DNA of 64,000 bases from an uncultured Paracoccaceae bacterium (GTDB lineage: Bacteria; Pseudomonadota; Alphaproteobacteria; Rhodobacterales; Rhodobacteraceae), in contig CANLSM010000004.1 in NCBI GenBank assembly GCA_947493745.1, forward strand, positions 248,001-312,000, written 5' to 3'. This document shows, piece after piece, positions 8,038 to 19,142 of the stretch (positions are counted from its first letter, which is position 1; each line of letters opens with the position of its first letter). Position numbers and translations under genes: made by a program. The notes beneath the pieces were generated by a model. That model searched no databases. It was given only the letters and a program-made list of their open reading frames with translations, and had not been told where the DNA came from.

Positions 8038-8751
8038 ATGATCGGTGAAGAAGACAGCTTTGAGGCGCATCTGCGCGATGCCATCGCACAGAACCTCAAC
8101 CGACGCCCGGTCTATGTCAGATCAGGCGGGATGCGGGCATGGACGATCCTGAGCCTTCAGATCCTGGCCGAACGCGCCAGCCTTCCGACGGCAAGGCGCT
8201 GGGATCGGGAGGCCAAGGTGTTTCAGGCCGAGGGCGTTCCCATATTGCAGGCCGAACTGGCGCAGATGAGCGATGCCCCGGACATCAACAGCACCATCGC
8301 GGACTGCGCAGCACCTGACCGGGCCGTCGCGCGGGCGCTGAAAGATGAAATCAGAGGTTACGGCTGCAAGCTCCGCCAGCCGATCGACAAGCATGATCTG
8401 AAGTCCATCGACGAGATAACGCGGGATCTTTGGAATCGGTTGCAGAAGCGACAACTGGCGGCGCGGCTTCACGCGCCTCTTCTGATCCATGTTCTGGAAA
8501 GTCTTGGCGCCTTTGCCCGGCATGGCCGCGAGTTCGGGCACCGGACGGACGGGCGCTCGGTGCCTCTCAGCCTGAAGATCATCAAGGGGCACGCGCAGGT
8601 GCTTCGCCTGGCGCTCTGGCTCGATATTCGCGCCTGGCCTCTGCATCACCTGGGAATTGGCTTGCTGATCAACGATCTGCCCCCCATTCCCTTCCCGGAA
8701 ACGAAAACGGGGGCCGAAGGGCCCCCGCTTCCAAAGTCTGAAGTCGGCTGA
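8038..8751 (+). CDS. hypothetical protein
   Basis: A 237-residue frame between the DMT exporter (divergent) and groEL (convergent). ATG 8038 is used; a TTG nine bases upstream is also possible. The product has no membrane segment or signal peptide and is mostly helical, with a long RAWTILSLQILAERASLPTARRWDREAKVF region near the N-terminus and an Arg/Lys/His-rich middle. No family is recognised. The last ten codons run through the groEL terminator hairpin, so the annotated C-terminus (TKTGAEGPPLPKSEVG) is unusual and may not be conserved. Confidence 0.5.
   Translation: MIGEEDSFEAHLRDAIAQNLNRRPVYVRSGGMRAWTILSLQILAERASLPTARRWDREAKVFQAEGVPILQAELAQMSDAPDINSTIADCAAPDRAVARALKDEIRGYGCKLRQPIDKHDLKSIDEITRDLWNRLQKRQLAARLHAPLLIHVLESLGAFARHGREFGHRTDGRSVPLSLKIIKGHAQVLRLALWLDIRAWPLHHLGIGLLINDLPPIPFPETKTGAEGPPLPKSEVG
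8704..8727 (-). terminator. Rho-independent terminator of groESL
   Basis: A perfect 8-bp stem CGGGGGCC/GGCCCCCG with a four-base loop, read on the minus strand and followed by TTTT (8707-8704). It lies 25 bases beyond the groEL stop. Confidence 0.8.
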
Positions 8752-8752
8752 C

Positions 8753-10730
<1,978 letters not shown>

Positions 10731-10774
10731 TCCAGTCGCTCCTATATAAGTGGTCGGTGGCACCTTCCAAGCGA

Positions 10775-10801
10775 TTAGCACTCGCCACCGATGAGTGCTA
10801 A
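10775..10801. promoter_or_regulatory. CIRCE operator (HrcA binding site)
   Basis: A perfect inverted repeat TTAGCACTC-N9-GAGTGCTAA (arms 10775-10783 and 10793-10801), identical to the CIRCE consensus bound by HrcA. It lies 45 bases upstream of groES within the leader, so groESL is expected to be repressed by HrcA and released on heat shock. Confidence 0.97.
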
Positions 10802-10809
10802 TGGAGGTC

Positions 10810-10838
10810 GAGATATGCGCTCACGGGCCGAGCGTCAA
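10810..10838 (-). promoter_or_regulatory. putative groESL promoter
   Basis: On the minus strand TTGACG (10838-10833) is followed after 17 bases by TATCTC (10815-10810), just upstream of the CIRCE element. The overlapping GCGCATAT also resembles a sigma-32 -10 box, so dual sigma-70/sigma-32 use is possible. Identified by eye. Confidence 0.5.
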
Positions 10839-10924
10839 CCCTTGATTGCAAGGAATTTCCGGTGGGAATGATCGCCGGACTGACCTAGGGTCGACCCTGA
10901 TCGAAAAGGACCGGAACCTGCCCC

Positions 10925-11926
10925 ATGACATTTAGAACTATCGCCCATGGCCTGCTTGCAATTCTGGCAGCAAACCTGTTCGCACTTCCCGCCCTCGCGC
11001 TTTGCCAGGGCCAGAGCCTGCTTGGCGATCTGAGGGCGGATCAGGTGGAGGCGCTGGACGCCTCGGTCGAGGGCAGACCCTATGCTCGGGGACGGCTTTG
11101 GGAGGTGACGCGGGATGGAAAAAGCTCGCTCATTCTGGGCACCATCCATCTGCCTGACCCTGAGTTGTCAAAGGTTCCCGAGGCTGTCGCCGAAAGACTG
11201 AAAACCGCACGTATCCTGTTTCTTGAAATCGACAAGCCCGAGGAACAGAGGATGCAGCGCGCATTGATGCTCAATCCAAGCCTGTCTTACTATTCTGGCC
11301 CCGAGCGGTTGAGCGATCACTTCTCCGGGGACGAGTGGGCGCGTCTTTCAGAGGCAGTCATCGAGCGCGGGCTGGACGCATCTTCGCTGAACCAGTTGAA
11401 ACCTCATATCATATGGATGACCCTGGCCCTGCCCCGTTGCGCAGTGCTCGCACAGTTCAACGGCACGGCCATTCTGGACCGCGAAGTCGAGCGGGTCGCC
11501 ATCAAGATGGATGTACCGGTCGACAAGCTTGAAACCTATGAAGAGCTGCTCGCGATCCTCGAAAGCGGCACCTATGCCGAACAGGTCGAGGCCATTCGGC
11601 TGACATTGCCCGCACTGGACGAGGCGGAAGATCAGCTTGCGACCCTCAAGCACCTTTATCTCGAAGACGAGATTCTCAAGATCTGGGAGTTCAGCCGCAT
11701 CAAGGCGCTGGAGGATTACCCCGCCGAGATCGTCAATGAGATGATGGATGAGGCCAACGAGATGCTGCTCGTCACCCGCAACAACAACTGGATGAAAAAG
11801 CTTGTCCCGGCCATGTCCGAGGGCGACGTGGTGGTGGCGGTCGGTGCTTTGCATCTGGGTGGACCCGACGGTCTGTTGACGCTTCTGGAACAGGAAGGGT
11901 TTGCTGTCTCCCGTGTGAGCGAGTAA
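10925..11926 (+). CDS. TraB/GumN family protein
   Basis: A 333-residue secreted or membrane-anchored protein: residues 1-26 form a signal peptide ending ALA. The body matches the TraB/GumN fold, with the GTIH signature (72-75), the FLEIDKPE strand and the C-terminal GALHLGG motif whose conserved His/Gly pair with GTIH to form the predicted metal-binding site. Family members are thought to be metalloproteases or adhesion-related hydrolases; the substrate is unknown. It is divergent from groESL and about 37 bases upstream of the HAD gene. Confidence 0.82.
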   Translation: MTFRTIAHGLLAILAANLFALPALALCQGQSLLGDLRADQVEALDASVEGRPYARGRLWEVTRDGKSSLILGTIHLPDPELSKVPEAVAERLKTARILFLEIDKPEEQRMQRALMLNPSLSYYSGPERLSDHFSGDEWARLSEAVIERGLDASSLNQLKPHIIWMTLALPRCAVLAQFNGTAILDREVERVAIKMDVPVDKLETYEELLAILESGTYAEQVEAIRLTLPALDEAEDQLATLKHLYLEDEILKIWEFSRIKALEDYPAEIVNEMMDEANEMLLVTRNNNWMKKLVPAMSEGDVVVAVGALHLGGPDGLLTLLEQEGFAVSRVSE

Positions 11927-11963
11927 GCGTCACCGAAACCCAACGTCAGGAAAACGGGACCTC

Positions 11964-12836
11964 ATGTTCAGGATAATCAACGATCTGGCGGATGTTTCCG
12001 CCTCCTATGCGACGCTCTATTGCGATCTCTGGGGCTGTCTTCACAATGGCCGCGAGCCGTTTCCCGCTGCCGTCGCCGCACTGCAACAGTTTCGCGCCGG
12101 CGGCGGGACGGTCATTCTGGTCACGAACTCGCCGCGGCCCCGGCCCGCTGTGGCCCGTCAGCTCGAAAGCATCGGTGTGCCCAGCGATTGCTACGATGAC
12201 ATCGCGTCCTCCGGAGACGCCGCGCAAGCCTCGATGGCGCGCGGTGATTTCGGACGCAATGTCTACCATCTTGGCCCCGAGCGCGATCTGGTGTTCTTCC
12301 AGAACGAAGACGGCAGCGCGATCGAAGTGACCCGTGTGCCTCTGGATCAGGCCGAGGGCATCATTTGCACCGGGCTCTTTGACGATATGACTGAGACGCC
12401 CGAGGACTACCGCCTGACCATCCGCACCGGCGTCAATCGCGGTCTTAAGCTGCTCTGCGCCAATCCCGACGTGATCGTCGATGTCGGCGAGACGCGGATC
12501 TATTGCGCCGGGGCGATTGCCGAGGCCTATACGGCCGCCGGCGGCGAGAGCTTCTATTTCGGCAAACCGCATGTTCCGATCTATCAGCTTGCCCGCAAAA
12601 GACTTGAGGCCATTCGCGGCCCCGTCGAGCAGAACCGTATCCTGTGCGTCGGTGACGGGATCAACACGGATATCCGCGGCGGCATCGGGGAGAACCTCGA
12701 CACGCTCTTCATCGCAGGCGGTCTGGCCGCCGAGCAGACCGGCATGAAGGCAGGAGAGCCGGACCCCGATCGTCTGGCCGCCTTTCTTCAGGACGCGCAG
12801 ATGAGCCCCACGGCCACCATTGGTCACCTGAGATAG
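11964..12836 (+). CDS. HAD-superfamily class IIA hydrolase (TIGR01459 type)
   Basis: A 290-residue phosphatase-like enzyme of the NagD/PGP branch. Motif I is DLWGCLHNG (Asp21 nucleophile, though the usual second Asp is Trp), motif II is LVTNSPRP (about 52-59) and motif IV is GDGINTDIRGG near residue 230, with a class IIA cap between. Replacement of the second Asp of motif I is a known trait of the alphaproteobacterial TIGR01459 subfamily, so its phosphatase activity is uncertain. It may be co-transcribed with the TraB/GumN gene. Confidence 0.82.
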   Translation: MFRIINDLADVSASYATLYCDLWGCLHNGREPFPAAVAALQQFRAGGGTVILVTNSPRPRPAVARQLESIGVPSDCYDDIASSGDAAQASMARGDFGRNVYHLGPERDLVFFQNEDGSAIEVTRVPLDQAEGIICTGLFDDMTETPEDYRLTIRTGVNRGLKLLCANPDVIVDVGETRIYCAGAIAEAYTAAGGESFYFGKPHVPIYQLARKRLEAIRGPVEQNRILCVGDGINTDIRGGIGENLDTLFIAGGLAAEQTGMKAGEPDPDRLAAFLQDAQMSPTATIGHLR

Positions 12837-12881
12837 AGATGAAATAAAGTTTCGAATATCTATATATTTTGGAACTTTATT

Positions 12882-12939
12882 GCGCAATAAACTTGCGCAG
12901 TCATCGCGACTCGGCTATATGTTGCAATGCAAACAGGCG
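12882..12939. promoter_or_regulatory. TTGC/GCAA palindromes upstream of the MaoC gene
   Basis: The leader contains TTGCGCAA (about 12880-12887), a second TTGCGCA and a TTGC-AAT-GCAA palindrome (about 12922-12932). They lie between the HAD stop and the MaoC start in an AT-rich stretch. They resemble TGC/GCA-type operators such as those of PhaR, but the assignment is speculative. Confidence 0.3.
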
Positions 12940-12970
12940 CAATTTTGGTTCAAGTCTGGGGAGAGACTGC

Positions 12971-13426
12971 ATGTTGGATGCACATCAGCACAATCTGCCG
13001 GTTGGCACCATCTGCATCGAGGATCTGGAGATCGGCATGGCCCGTTCGGTCTCCAAATTCATCGGAGACGAAGAGATCGCGCTGTTTGCGGACCTGTCAA
13101 CCGATCACAACCCCGTCCATCTGGACGAGGACTATGCGCAAGAGACCATCTTCGGCGGACGCATCGCCCATGGCATGCTGACCGCCGCGCTGATCTCTGC
13201 CGTGATCGGGGAGCAACTGCCGGGGCACGGGACGGTCTATCTGGGCCAGAGCCTGAAGTTCCTTGCCCCGGTACGGCCCGGTGACCGGGTGGAGGCAATT
13301 GTCGAGGTGGCCGATATTGACCACTCCAGGCGGCGGGTCACCCTTGATTGCCGCTGTGTCGTGGGCGATACCGTGGTTCTGAAGGGTGAAGCGCTGGTTC
13401 TCGCGCCCAGCCGCAAGTTTGACTAG
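12971..13426 (+). CDS. MaoC-family (R)-enoyl-CoA hydratase
   Basis: A 151-residue single hot-dog-fold hydratase. The hydratase-2 motif LSTDHNPVHLDEDYA contains the catalytic Asp45 and His50, followed by GGRIAHGML, as in PhaJ-type (R)-specific enoyl-CoA hydratases. These supply (R)-3-hydroxyacyl-CoA for polyhydroxyalkanoate synthesis or metabolise other enoyl-CoAs; the exact substrate cannot be told. The start is ATG 12971 with a GGGGAGA ribosome-binding site. It lies 29 bases before ribF. Confidence 0.85.
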   Translation: MLDAHQHNLPVGTICIEDLEIGMARSVSKFIGDEEIALFADLSTDHNPVHLDEDYAQETIFGGRIAHGMLTAALISAVIGEQLPGHGTVYLGQSLKFLAPVRPGDRVEAIVEVADIDHSRRRVTLDCRCVVGDTVVLKGEALVLAPSRKFD

Positions 13427-13455
13427 GGGTCAGTGAGCGGCCCGGGATCCGGGCC

Positions 13456-14397
13456 ATGCGACGACACAACGACATCTCCAACCTGAACCAGAGCGATCGC
13501 GGTGCCGCCGTAGCACTTGGCAACTTTGACGGGGTGCATCTGGGGCATCAGTCGGTCATCGCGCTGGCACGCGCAGCCGCAGGTGAGTTGAACGCACTGC
13601 TCGGCGTGATCACGTTCGAGCCGCATCCCCGCAGCTTCTTTGCCCCCGACGCCCCTGCTTTCCGCCTGATGAATGCCGAGGCACGGGCCAACAGGCTCGA
13701 CAAGCTCGGGATCGAGCAGCTCTATGAGATCGCCTTCGACGCTGACCTCGCAGGGCTGAGTGCGGAGGCGTTCATCGACGATATACTGGTGGCCCAACTC
13801 GGGGTCCGGCATCTGGTCATCGGCGCCGACTTCCGCTTTGGCAAGGGCCGTGCAGGCGATGCCGAGATGTTGAAGCGGGCCGGAAGGGAGCGGGGCTTCG
13901 GTGTCACGATTGCGCCCCTTGTCTCGGATGCCAATGGCGACTTTTCCTCCACCGCGATCCGCAAGGCGCTGAGCGAGGGCCGCCCCGAGGATGCAGCGCG
14001 CATACTGGGCCACTGGCACCGGATCGAGGGGATCGTGATCAGGGGCGAGCAGCGCGGGCGCGAGATGGGGTTCCCCACGATCAACCTGCCGCTCACCGGT
14101 CTGCACCTCCCCCGTTTCGGAGTTTATGCGGTGACCGTCGATATCCTGGACGGACCACATGAGGGACGGTATCTGGGTGCAGCCTCCATCGGCGTGCGCC
14201 CGACATTCGGCGAGAATGTCGCAAATCTTGAGGTCTTCCTGCTCGATTTCGAGGGGGATCTCTACGGTGCGGACGTGTCGGTCGCGCTGGTTGCCTTCCA
14301 GCGCCCGGAACTGAAATTCGATGACATGGACGCTCTGATGGCGCAGATGCACGCGGACGTAGCCGAGACGCGGGCTATTCTGGCAGCAAAGCTTTGA
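13456..14397 (+). CDS. ribF: bifunctional riboflavin kinase/FAD synthetase
   Basis: A 313-residue enzyme that phosphorylates riboflavin to FMN and adenylylates FMN to FAD. The N-terminal FAD synthetase domain carries GNFDGVHLGH with the HLGH motif (28-31) and a STAIRKALSEG loop. The C-terminal kinase domain (about 185-313) has RGEQRGREMGFPTIN and YLGAASIG..PTFG. Length and domain order are standard. Its last 23 bases overlap the end of the convergent DUF2161 gene. Confidence 0.96.
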   Translation: MRRHNDISNLNQSDRGAAVALGNFDGVHLGHQSVIALARAAAGELNALLGVITFEPHPRSFFAPDAPAFRLMNAEARANRLDKLGIEQLYEIAFDADLAGLSAEAFIDDILVAQLGVRHLVIGADFRFGKGRAGDAEMLKRAGRERGFGVTIAPLVSDANGDFSSTAIRKALSEGRPEDAARILGHWHRIEGIVIRGEQRGREMGFPTINLPLTGLHLPRFGVYAVTVDILDGPHEGRYLGAASIGVRPTFGENVANLEVFLLDFEGDLYGADVSVALVAFQRPELKFDDMDALMAQMHADVAETRAILAAKL

Positions 14398-15046
14398 GCT
14401 GATCGGCATAGGTCGCAAGTGCGGCCTCGCCTGTGGCGCTGAGGCGGTAGATCCCCTTCGCCTCTTTCTCGAACCAGCCATAGTGATTGTCCCGCATCAC
14501 CCGTGTCGCCCGCTCGACCCCGGTGACACCGGCCACATCAGCGCCCCTGCTGGCACCTTGTTGGGCCAGATGTCCCGCGCAACGCAACGCGTCCTGCCTG
14601 TAGGCGGTCATGATCTTGCCGCGCCCGGTGCCGCCCTCGGTCGGGTCACCGATCCGCCTGTCGAACTCCCTCAAAAGGGCCGCGACACGATGCTTTGATT
14701 TGCGTGGCTGATAGGGTCCGGGATCGAGATGCGCTGTCACCAGGCCTTTGGACGAGACGGTCAGAAACCCGATCCCCAGCCTCCTGCAAAGCGTCAGGAT
14801 ATCGGTATAGGTCCGCCTGCCCTTCGACTTCAGGGCAGGCACCGCGATGTAGACGTGATCACTTAGCCGCAACCGCTCGACCCCCTGCACCAGCAGGGCC
14901 AGTGACAAGGCTGTCTTCAACTCCACGATCACCACCAGATCATCGCGGCGGGCAACCACATCACAGCGCCCGACCTCGCCTTTCACCTCGAAACCCTGTC
15001 CTTCGAGATAAGTCTTCACCGGAGGATAAAGCTCTGTTTCGCGCAT
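14375..15046 (-). CDS. DUF2161 domain protein (PD-(D/E)XK-like)
   Basis: A 223-residue protein of the DUF2161 family. The N-terminal half has ELYPPVKTYLEGQGFEVKGEVGRCDVVARR followed by VVIVELKT, which looks like the E...D...ExK core of PD-(D/E)XK nucleases. The C-terminal half contains a winged-helix-like region (GVERATRVMRDNHYGWFEKEAKGIYRLSATG). DNA binding and cleavage is therefore a possible role, though the family is uncharacterised. It is convergent with ribF and divergent from the YcgN-like gene. Confidence 0.75.
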   Translation of the reverse strand: MRETELYPPVKTYLEGQGFEVKGEVGRCDVVARRDDLVVIVELKTALSLALLVQGVERLRLSDHVYIAVPALKSKGRRTYTDILTLCRRLGIGFLTVSSKGLVTAHLDPGPYQPRKSKHRVAALLREFDRRIGDPTEGGTGRGKIMTAYRQDALRCAGHLAQQGASRGADVAGVTGVERATRVMRDNHYGWFEKEAKGIYRLSATGEAALATYADQLKALLPE

Positions 15047-15100
15047 GCCTCTTCCATTTCGGGCTTTTCAATCCCGTATTGTCGCGCCAGTGTCCGCCTC

Positions 15101-15574
15101 ATGACGACCGACCCGATTGATCGCCAGAACGTGCGTCCGCGCTTCTGGGAAACCTACAGGCTTGAGGACCTGCCGCGCAACGAGTGGGAGGCACTTTGTG
15201 ACGGCTGCGGCAAATGCTGTCTGTTGAAGCTGGAGGATGAGGATACCGGTCAGGTCGCCTATACTTCGATCTCCTGCCGACTGCTGGACCCTGACACCTG
15301 CCGCTGCGGGAACTATGCCTTGCGCAAACAACTGGTCGCGGGCTGCGTGATCGTCACGCCCGAGACCCTGGAGACGATCGTGGACTGGATGCCCCGCTCC
15401 TGCGCCTACCGGCTGCTGGCCGAAGGCGAAACGCTGCCCGACTGGCACCCGCTGATCAGCGGAACGACCGACAGCGTGCACAAAGCGGGCGTGTCTTTTG
15501 CCGGCACAATGACGCCGGAATACGAGGTCGAGGAAGATGATCTTGAAGACTATATCGTGGAAGGAATGCTCTGA
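15101..15574 (+). CDS. YcgN-family cysteine-cluster protein
   Basis: A 157-residue protein of the YcgN (UPF0260) family with an eight-cysteine pattern: CDGCGKCC (Cys33, 36, 39, 40), Cys59, CRC (67, 69) and Cys82. The arrangement suggests an iron-sulfur or zinc site, but the function is not established. Other family marks are RPRFWE near the N-terminus and DWMPRSCAYR (Cys102). The stop overlaps the next start by one base, coupling it to the threonine aldolase gene. Confidence 0.85.
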   Translation: MTTDPIDRQNVRPRFWETYRLEDLPRNEWEALCDGCGKCCLLKLEDEDTGQVAYTSISCRLLDPDTCRCGNYALRKQLVAGCVIVTPETLETIVDWMPRSCAYRLLAEGETLPDWHPLISGTTDSVHKAGVSFAGTMTPEYEVEEDDLEDYIVEGML

Positions 15575-16617
15575 TGTGGTTCACCTCTGACAATGCAGGC
15601 CCCGCGCATCCATCCGTCATGGAGGCTTTGACGCGCGCCAATGCCGACTATGCCGGGTCCTACGGGGCCGACGCGATCATGGATGGCGTCCGCGCGAAGA
15701 TCCGCAATCTTTTTGAGGCACCCGATGCTGCGGTTTATCTGGTTGCGACGGGGACAGCCGCCAACGCGCTTTCGCTGGCCTGTCTCTGCCCGCCATGGGC
15801 CACGATCTATTGCCACAGAAATTCACATATCGAAGAAGATGAATGCGCGGCACCTGAGTTCTACACCGGCGGGGCCAAGCTGACCCTGCTCGATGGTGGG
15901 CACGCCCGCATCGAGCCCAGGTCCTTCGAGGATGCACTTTCCTTCACCGCCCGCGCGGGCGTGCACAACGTGCAGAAAGGTGCCCTGTCACTGACCAACT
16001 CGACAGAGGCCGGGGCCGTCTATTCGCTGGATCAGATCCGGGCGCTCACCGATATCGCGAAGGCGCATGGCCTGCCGGTGCATCTCGATGGCGCGCGGTT
16101 CTCCAATGCGGTGGCAGCTCTTGGCTGCACACCCGCTGAAATGACTTGGAAGGCGGGGGTAGATATCGTCTGTTTCGGCGGCACCAAGAACGGATTAATG
16201 GGGGTCGAGGCGGTCGTCATCTTCGATGCCAAGCTGGCATGGGAGTTCGAGCTGCGCCGCAAGCGCGGCGGGCATCTCTTCTCCAAGCATCGCTATCTCT
16301 CGGCGCAGATGGAGGCCTATCTTGACGGTGACCTCTGGCGCGAGATGGCGCTCCATGCGAACGCGATGGCCACACGTCTGAGCGAAGGCCTTCTCGCGAA
16401 GGGGGCCGATTTGCAGCATCCGACCGAGGCCAACGCCGTCTTCGCCGCATGGTCGCGCGATGGCCACCGGGCAGTGCAGGCCGCAGGCGGGCAATACTAT
16501 TTCTGGCCGTTCAACCAGTCACTCGACGGACCGGGAGACGAGAAACTCTCCGCCCGGCTTGTCTGCAGCTGGTGCACGACCGAAGAGGATGTGGACGGGT
16601 TTCTCAACTGCCTGTGA
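15574..16617 (+). CDS. ltaE: low-specificity L-threonine aldolase
   Basis: A 347-residue PLP enzyme that cleaves L-threonine or L-allo-threonine to glycine and acetaldehyde. The SDNAGPAHPSV N-terminus, HIEEDE (85-90), LDGAR (171-175, the Asp that pairs with the PLP ring nitrogen) and FGGTKNG (Lys205 as the Schiff-base lysine) match the beta-eliminating lyase/threonine aldolase fold. It forms a two-gene unit with the YcgN-like gene and overlaps the convergent hydrolase gene by 14 bases. Confidence 0.9.
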   Translation: MWFTSDNAGPAHPSVMEALTRANADYAGSYGADAIMDGVRAKIRNLFEAPDAAVYLVATGTAANALSLACLCPPWATIYCHRNSHIEEDECAAPEFYTGGAKLTLLDGGHARIEPRSFEDALSFTARAGVHNVQKGALSLTNSTEAGAVYSLDQIRALTDIAKAHGLPVHLDGARFSNAVAALGCTPAEMTWKAGVDIVCFGGTKNGLMGVEAVVIFDAKLAWEFELRRKRGGHLFSKHRYLSAQMEAYLDGDLWREMALHANAMATRLSEGLLAKGADLQHPTEANAVFAAWSRDGHRAVQAAGGQYYFWPFNQSLDGPGDEKLSARLVCSWCTTEEDVDGFLNCL

Positions 16618-17410
16618 GGGCGCGAAAGGCCTGTGCGACAGGCGCGGGATGCGTGATCGGCAGCATGTGCCCGGCGTCAGGCACAACGACCCTTTGCGCA
16701 CCACTCATGCGCCCGACAAGCACATCCTGAATGGCCGATATCACCGGATCGCTTCTGGCGCCCTCCATCAGAAGCACCGGGAACGGCATTGGCCCAATCT
16801 GCTCCAGATGCAGCCGGTCGCGCCTGGCAGGCTCGATGATCGAAGGCTGTGACGCCTCGACCGTATAAATCCTGTCCACCATGTAAGCCCACTGGTCCGC
16901 CGGGACCGTGTCGGGTCCACCATCCCCCCAAAGACCGACAAAGCGCCGGGTCGCAAGGTTCAGGTCACCGCTCCGATACGCCTCGGTGAAAGACGCGCCC
17001 CGGGCGACATAGTCGGCATAGGCCGGATGCCCGGCATCATCCAGCAGCACGAAATAAACTGGCTCGATCAGCATAAGGCTCGCGACCAGTTCGGGCCGCT
17101 CAACAGCCAGCCTCAGAGCCACCGTCGCGCCGAACGAATGCCCCATCAGATGAACAGCGCGGCCCTCGCGCAAGGCCAGAGCCGCGGCCGACGCGACCGC
17201 CTGCGCCTGAATATCGCGGCTCTGATCGAAATGCGTGCGTCCATGACCGGGCAGATCCGGCGCGATAAGGCGAAAGGCGGACCCGAGTTGTCGGATCACA
17301 CCACCCCATGCGCCGGAATGGGCCAGAGAGCAATGCAGCGCGAGGACAGGATGGCCCTCGCCTTGCTCAAGCCAATGAACGACCTGACCTGCGAGACGCG
17401 GCTGCGGCAT
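16604..17410 (-). CDS. alpha/beta-hydrolase
   Basis: A 268-residue alpha/beta-hydrolase. The nucleophile elbow GHSFG places Ser at residue 92; PDLPGHGRT (51-59) is the usual strand-loop, and DAGH near residue 246 provides the catalytic His. There is no signal peptide. The substrate is unknown; the small active-site loops fit an esterase or C-C hydrolase. It overlaps the upstream isomerase-like gene by one base, so the two are translated together. Confidence 0.82.
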   Translation of the reverse strand: MPQPRLAGQVVHWLEQGEGHPVLALHCSLAHSGAWGGVIRQLGSAFRLIAPDLPGHGRTHFDQSRDIQAQAVASAAALALREGRAVHLMGHSFGATVALRLAVERPELVASLMLIEPVYFVLLDDAGHPAYADYVARGASFTEAYRSGDLNLATRRFVGLWGDGGPDTVPADQWAYMVDRIYTVEASQPSIIEPARRDRLHLEQIGPMPFPVLLMEGARSDPVISAIQDVLVGRMSGAQRVVVPDAGHMLPITHPAPVAQAFRALTGS

Positions 17411-18000
17411 CAGTCCGCGAGGTCAGCGTCCAGATAGTCGAGCCGGTCCTGCCCCCAATAGACCTGATCCCCCACGACATAACTCGGCGCACCAAAGACA
17501 TTGGCCGCAAGCGCGTCATTGGTGTTGCGCTCATAGGTCTCAGCACCGCCCACCATGTTTCGGTCTGCCAGTGCAGCGTCGAACCCATGTGCCTCCAGCG
17601 TGGCGCGGATCACCTCATCGGTGGCAATGTCTTTCTCCTCGGCCCAGCAGGCCCGCATGATGCCATGCACGAAGCCCCCCACATCACCCGAGCCATCCTC
17701 TTGCGCATTGAGAATCGCTATGCAGGCAGGCACCGGATTGGTCGGCCAGTGGGCCGGTGTCAGGTTGATCGGCAAGTCGTTGCGTTTCGCGATACGGCTG
17801 AGCTCCTGCGTCCGGTAAGCCTTGCGGCTCTCATGGCGCTGACCGGGCGGCAAAGTGCCGGTCTCGGCAAACACTTTCAGAAGGTCGAAGGGCTTGTAGG
17901 TGATTGTACATTCCCGGTTTTTCGCGATCTCCTCCAGCCGCAGACCGGCAAGATAGGAGAACGGGGACAACGGGAACATGTAGTAGTCGATATTGGTCAT
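17410..18000 (-). CDS. 2-hydroxychromene-2-carboxylate isomerase-like protein (DsbA fold)
   Basis: A 196-residue thioredoxin-fold protein of the HCCA isomerase/kappa-GST group. The active-site Ser lies in FPLSPFSYL near residue 12, where DsbA would have CxxC, and the C-terminal half has the FGAPSYVVGDQVYWGQDRLDYL signature. Relatives isomerise hydroxychromene carboxylates in naphthalene breakdown or conjugate glutathione; no other aromatic degradation gene is nearby, so the physiological role is open. Co-transcribed with the following hydrolase. Confidence 0.85.
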   Translation of the reverse strand: MTNIDYYMFPLSPFSYLAGLRLEEIAKNRECTITYKPFDLLKVFAETGTLPPGQRHESRKAYRTQELSRIAKRNDLPINLTPAHWPTNPVPACIAILNAQEDGSGDVGGFVHGIMRACWAEEKDIATDEVIRATLEAHGFDAALADRNMVGGAETYERNTNDALAANVFGAPSYVVGDQVYWGQDRLDYLDADLAD

Positions 18001-18125
18001 CGGACGCCCTCTCGTGGCAAAATTCGCAGCCCCCGGATCATGCGCCTTGATGGGGCCTTTGCAAGAGGCTTTGTGGGTGCTATCCGCAGCACACAGGATC
18101 GTGTTCAGCGCAAGGAACCCAGCCC

Positions 18126-19142
18126 ATGAACGCAGGCAAGCAGCCGAAACTCATCGCAGGAAATTCCAACCAACCCCTTGCCAGCGCGATCGCACGGCGC
18201 ATGAGTATCCATCGGGGCGAAACGGTGAAACTCTGTGACACCCGTGTCGAGCGGTTCAACGATGCCGAGATTTTCGTCGAGGTGTTCGAGAATGTGCGCG
18301 GCGAGGACATGTTCATCATCCAATCAACGTCCAACCCGGCCAATGACAACCTGATGGAACTCCTGATCATGACCGACGCGCTGAGACGCTCCTCGGCCAG
18401 CCGCATCACCGCCGTCATCCCGTATTTCGGCTATGCACGCCAGGACCGGCGCACCAAGGCACGCACCCCGATCTCTGCCAAGCTGGTGGCAAACCTGCTG
18501 ACCCAGGCGGGCATCGAGCGGGTGCTGACGATGGATTTGCACGCAGCCCAGATCCAAGGGTTCTTCGATATCCCCGTGGACAACCTCTATGCAGCACCGG
18601 TCTTCGCACTCGACATCAAACACCAGTTCCCGAACCTTGCGGATGTCACCGTCGTCTCACCGGATGTCGGCGGCGTGGCGCGCGCGCGCGAGTTGGCCGA
18701 GCGCATCAATGCCGATCTCGCCATCGTCGACAAACGCCGCGCCGCGCCGGGCGAGGTCGCCTCGATGACGGTGATCGGCGAGGTGAAGGACCGCATCTGC
18801 ATCATCATCGACGATATGTGTGATACCGCAGGCACGCTCTGCAAGGCAGCCGAGCTGCTGAAAACCTCCGGTGCCAGGGAAGTCCACGCCTATATCTCCC
18901 ACGGCGTCCTCTCCGGTCCGGCGGTCGAGCGTATCTCGGCCTCGGTCATGAAAAGCCTGGTGATCACCGATTCCATCGAGCCGACCGAACCTGTCAAAGC
19001 GACCCCGAACATCCGGATCATCCCGACCGCTCCCATCTTCGCACAGGCGATCCTGAACATCGCCAACGGAACGTCGGTCTCATCGCTCTTTGATGACGGT
19101 ACGCTCAGCCCGATCTACGAGGCGTTCTACCCCGCAGCCTGA
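18126..19142 (+). CDS. prs: ribose-phosphate pyrophosphokinase (PRPP synthetase)
   Basis: A 338-residue enzyme making PRPP from ribose 5-phosphate and ATP. It shows the [19 protein letters not shown] region, the flexible catalytic loop with DKRR near residue 205, and the PRPP loop [13 protein letters not shown] near residue 225. The length is a little above the usual 310-320 because of an N-terminal extension. PRPP feeds purines, NAD and histidine, several genes of which occur elsewhere in this window. It converges with atpC across a repeat-like intergenic spacer. Confidence 0.95.
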   Translation: MNAGKQPKLIAGNSNQPLASAIARRMSIHRGETVKLCDTRVERFNDAEIFVEVFENVRGEDMFIIQSTSNPANDNLMELLIMTDALRRSSASRITAVIPYFGYARQDRRTKARTPISAKLVANLLTQAGIERVLTMDLHAAQIQGFFDIPVDNLYAAPVFALDIKHQFPNLADVTVVSPDVGGVARARELAERINADLAIVDKRRAAPGEVASMTVIGEVKDRICIIIDDMCDTAGTLCKAAELLKTSGAREVHAYISHGVLSGPAVERISASVMKSLVITDSIEPTEPVKATPNIRIIPTAPIFAQAILNIANGTSVSSLFDDGTLSPIYEAFYPAA

